Assembly (NCBI RefSeq): GCF_032397745.1
Contig: NZ_CP135921.1
Location: forward strand, 992,001-1,056,000
Source of the DNA: Bradyrhizobium prioriisuperbiae
GTDB lineage: Bacteria > Pseudomonadota > Alphaproteobacteria > Rhizobiales > Xanthobacteraceae
Reading direction: 5' to 3'
Length of the DNA stretch: 64,000 bases
The notes under the pieces were generated by a model. It was not told the origin of the DNA. It worked only from the letters and a program-made list of their open reading frames with translations, and ran no database searches. Positions 63,690-64,000 of this stretch are shown here, in pieces (position 1 is the stretch's first letter; every line of letters begins with the position of its first letter). The position numbers were made by a program, and so were the translations under genes.

Positions 63690-64000
63690 GTGACAGTTAT
63701 CGACTTCACCGCCTTCCTCGATCGTCTCGCCTCCGCATCCGGCGAAACCATTCTTCCGTTCTTCCGCACCTCGCTGGGCATCGAGAACAAGAACGCCGGA
63801 CACGATCTCGATCCCGTCACGGAGGCCGACCGCGCCGCGGAAGCGGTGATGCGGCGGCTGATCAAGGCCAATTTCCCCCAGCATGGCATTGTCGGCGAGG
63901 AATTCGGCGACGAGCGTGCTGACGCGGAATATGTCTGGGTGCTCGATCCGATCGACGGCACCAAATCTTTCATTTCGGGGTTGCCGATCTGGGGCACCCT
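63690..64000 (+). CDS. hisN: Inositol-monophosphatase family phosphatase, HisN-like (3' end outside window)
   Basis: First 103 residues of a Mg-dependent phosphatase. GEEFG and DPIDGTKSF are the metal-binding motifs, and TEADRAAEAVMRRLI precedes them. In this bacterial group such genes are usually annotated as histidinol-phosphatase or SuhB. The GTG at 63690 has GAGG 8 nt upstream. The C-terminal half is beyond the edge, so HisN and SuhB cannot be separated. Confidence 0.85.
   Translation, partial: MTVIDFTAFLDRLASASGETILPFFRTSLGIENKNAGHDLDPVTEADRAAEAVMRRLIKANFPQHGIVGEEFGDERADAEYVWVLDPIDGTKSFISGLPIWGT

Overview
The window is high-GC DNA that reads as an alphaproteobacterium of the Bradyrhizobium/Rhodopseudomonas group (Nitrobacteraceae/Bradyrhizobiaceae). 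Pointers to this are gapR (DUF2312), cpdR beside an N-formylglutamate amidohydrolase, a suhB-type sRNA beside an inositol-monophosphatase-family gene, the tiny aa3-oxidase subunit IV, a three-gene pntAA-pntAB-pntB operon, a cysteine-free L36, a plcP-agt pair, and several families of palindromic intergenic repeats that I associate with this group. No prophage, insertion sequence, CRISPR array or rRNA was seen. The sequence looks like ordinary chromosome with some accessory catabolic blocks.

Layout. 1-8 kb (minus strand): an edge-truncated Ala/Lys-rich membrane-anchored protein, a ChaA-type cation/proton antiporter, an enoyl-CoA hydratase-family protein, the proton-translocating transhydrogenase operon, oxidase subunit IV, and an M3 oligopeptidase with a histone-like tail. 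8.2-8.5 kb: a frameshifted remnant of the nickel regulator NikR. 8.5-15 kb: an orphan sigma-54 response regulator, two envelope enzymes (L,D-transpeptidase and DUF882) and gapR. 15.5-19.4 kb: a secreted caspase-like protease, a paralogue that has lost both catalytic residues but carries TPRs, and an OmpA-type lipoprotein-like or periplasmic protein. 19.5-27.8 kb: one co-directional block of amidase, ring-opening amidohydrolase (cyanuric acid hydrolase/barbiturase family), a complete BMP-type ABC importer and an IclR regulator. This is a self-contained import-and-degrade module for a cyclic imide or pyrimidine-like compound.

28-41.5 kb: DUF1244, a DUF1036 protein overlapping pyruvate kinase, OsmC, a hydrolase, a TPR protein, L36, an amidohydrolase/aldo-keto reductase/lactonase-like operon, a YbaK-type editing protein, and a GntR-Bug-FAH block divergent from a Liv-type binding protein. 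Two inverted copies of a 13-mer operator candidate lie in that divergent region. 41.6-53 kb: a small secreted protein, an AidB-like acyl-CoA dehydrogenase divergent from a LysR gene, a Cys-rich secreted protein, a di-haem peroxidase with a His/Asp-rich phosphoesterase, gamma-glutamyltransferase, an aldo-keto reductase and a dihydropyrimidinase.

53.4-61.1 kb is a membrane-lipid block. A PmtA-type methyltransferase and a TetR gene precede a decayed LysR gene. Next comes a tight four-gene operon (second PmtA-type methyltransferase, DedA, PlcP-like phospholipase C with an in-frame membrane extension, Agt-like glycosyltransferase) that is divergent from an OmpR/histidine-kinase pair. PlcP and Agt are the known pair that replaces phospholipids by glycolipids under phosphate limitation. 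The end of the window holds tRNA-Val(GAC), cpdR, N-formylglutamate amidohydrolase, the sRNA and the start of a HisN/SuhB-type phosphatase.

The most interesting signals are the active/dead caspase tandem, the lipid-remodelling operon with its fused PlcP, the ring-opening amidohydrolase import module, the GntR inverted operators, the SD-hiding hairpin before the enoyl-CoA hydratase gene, and the NikR remnant.
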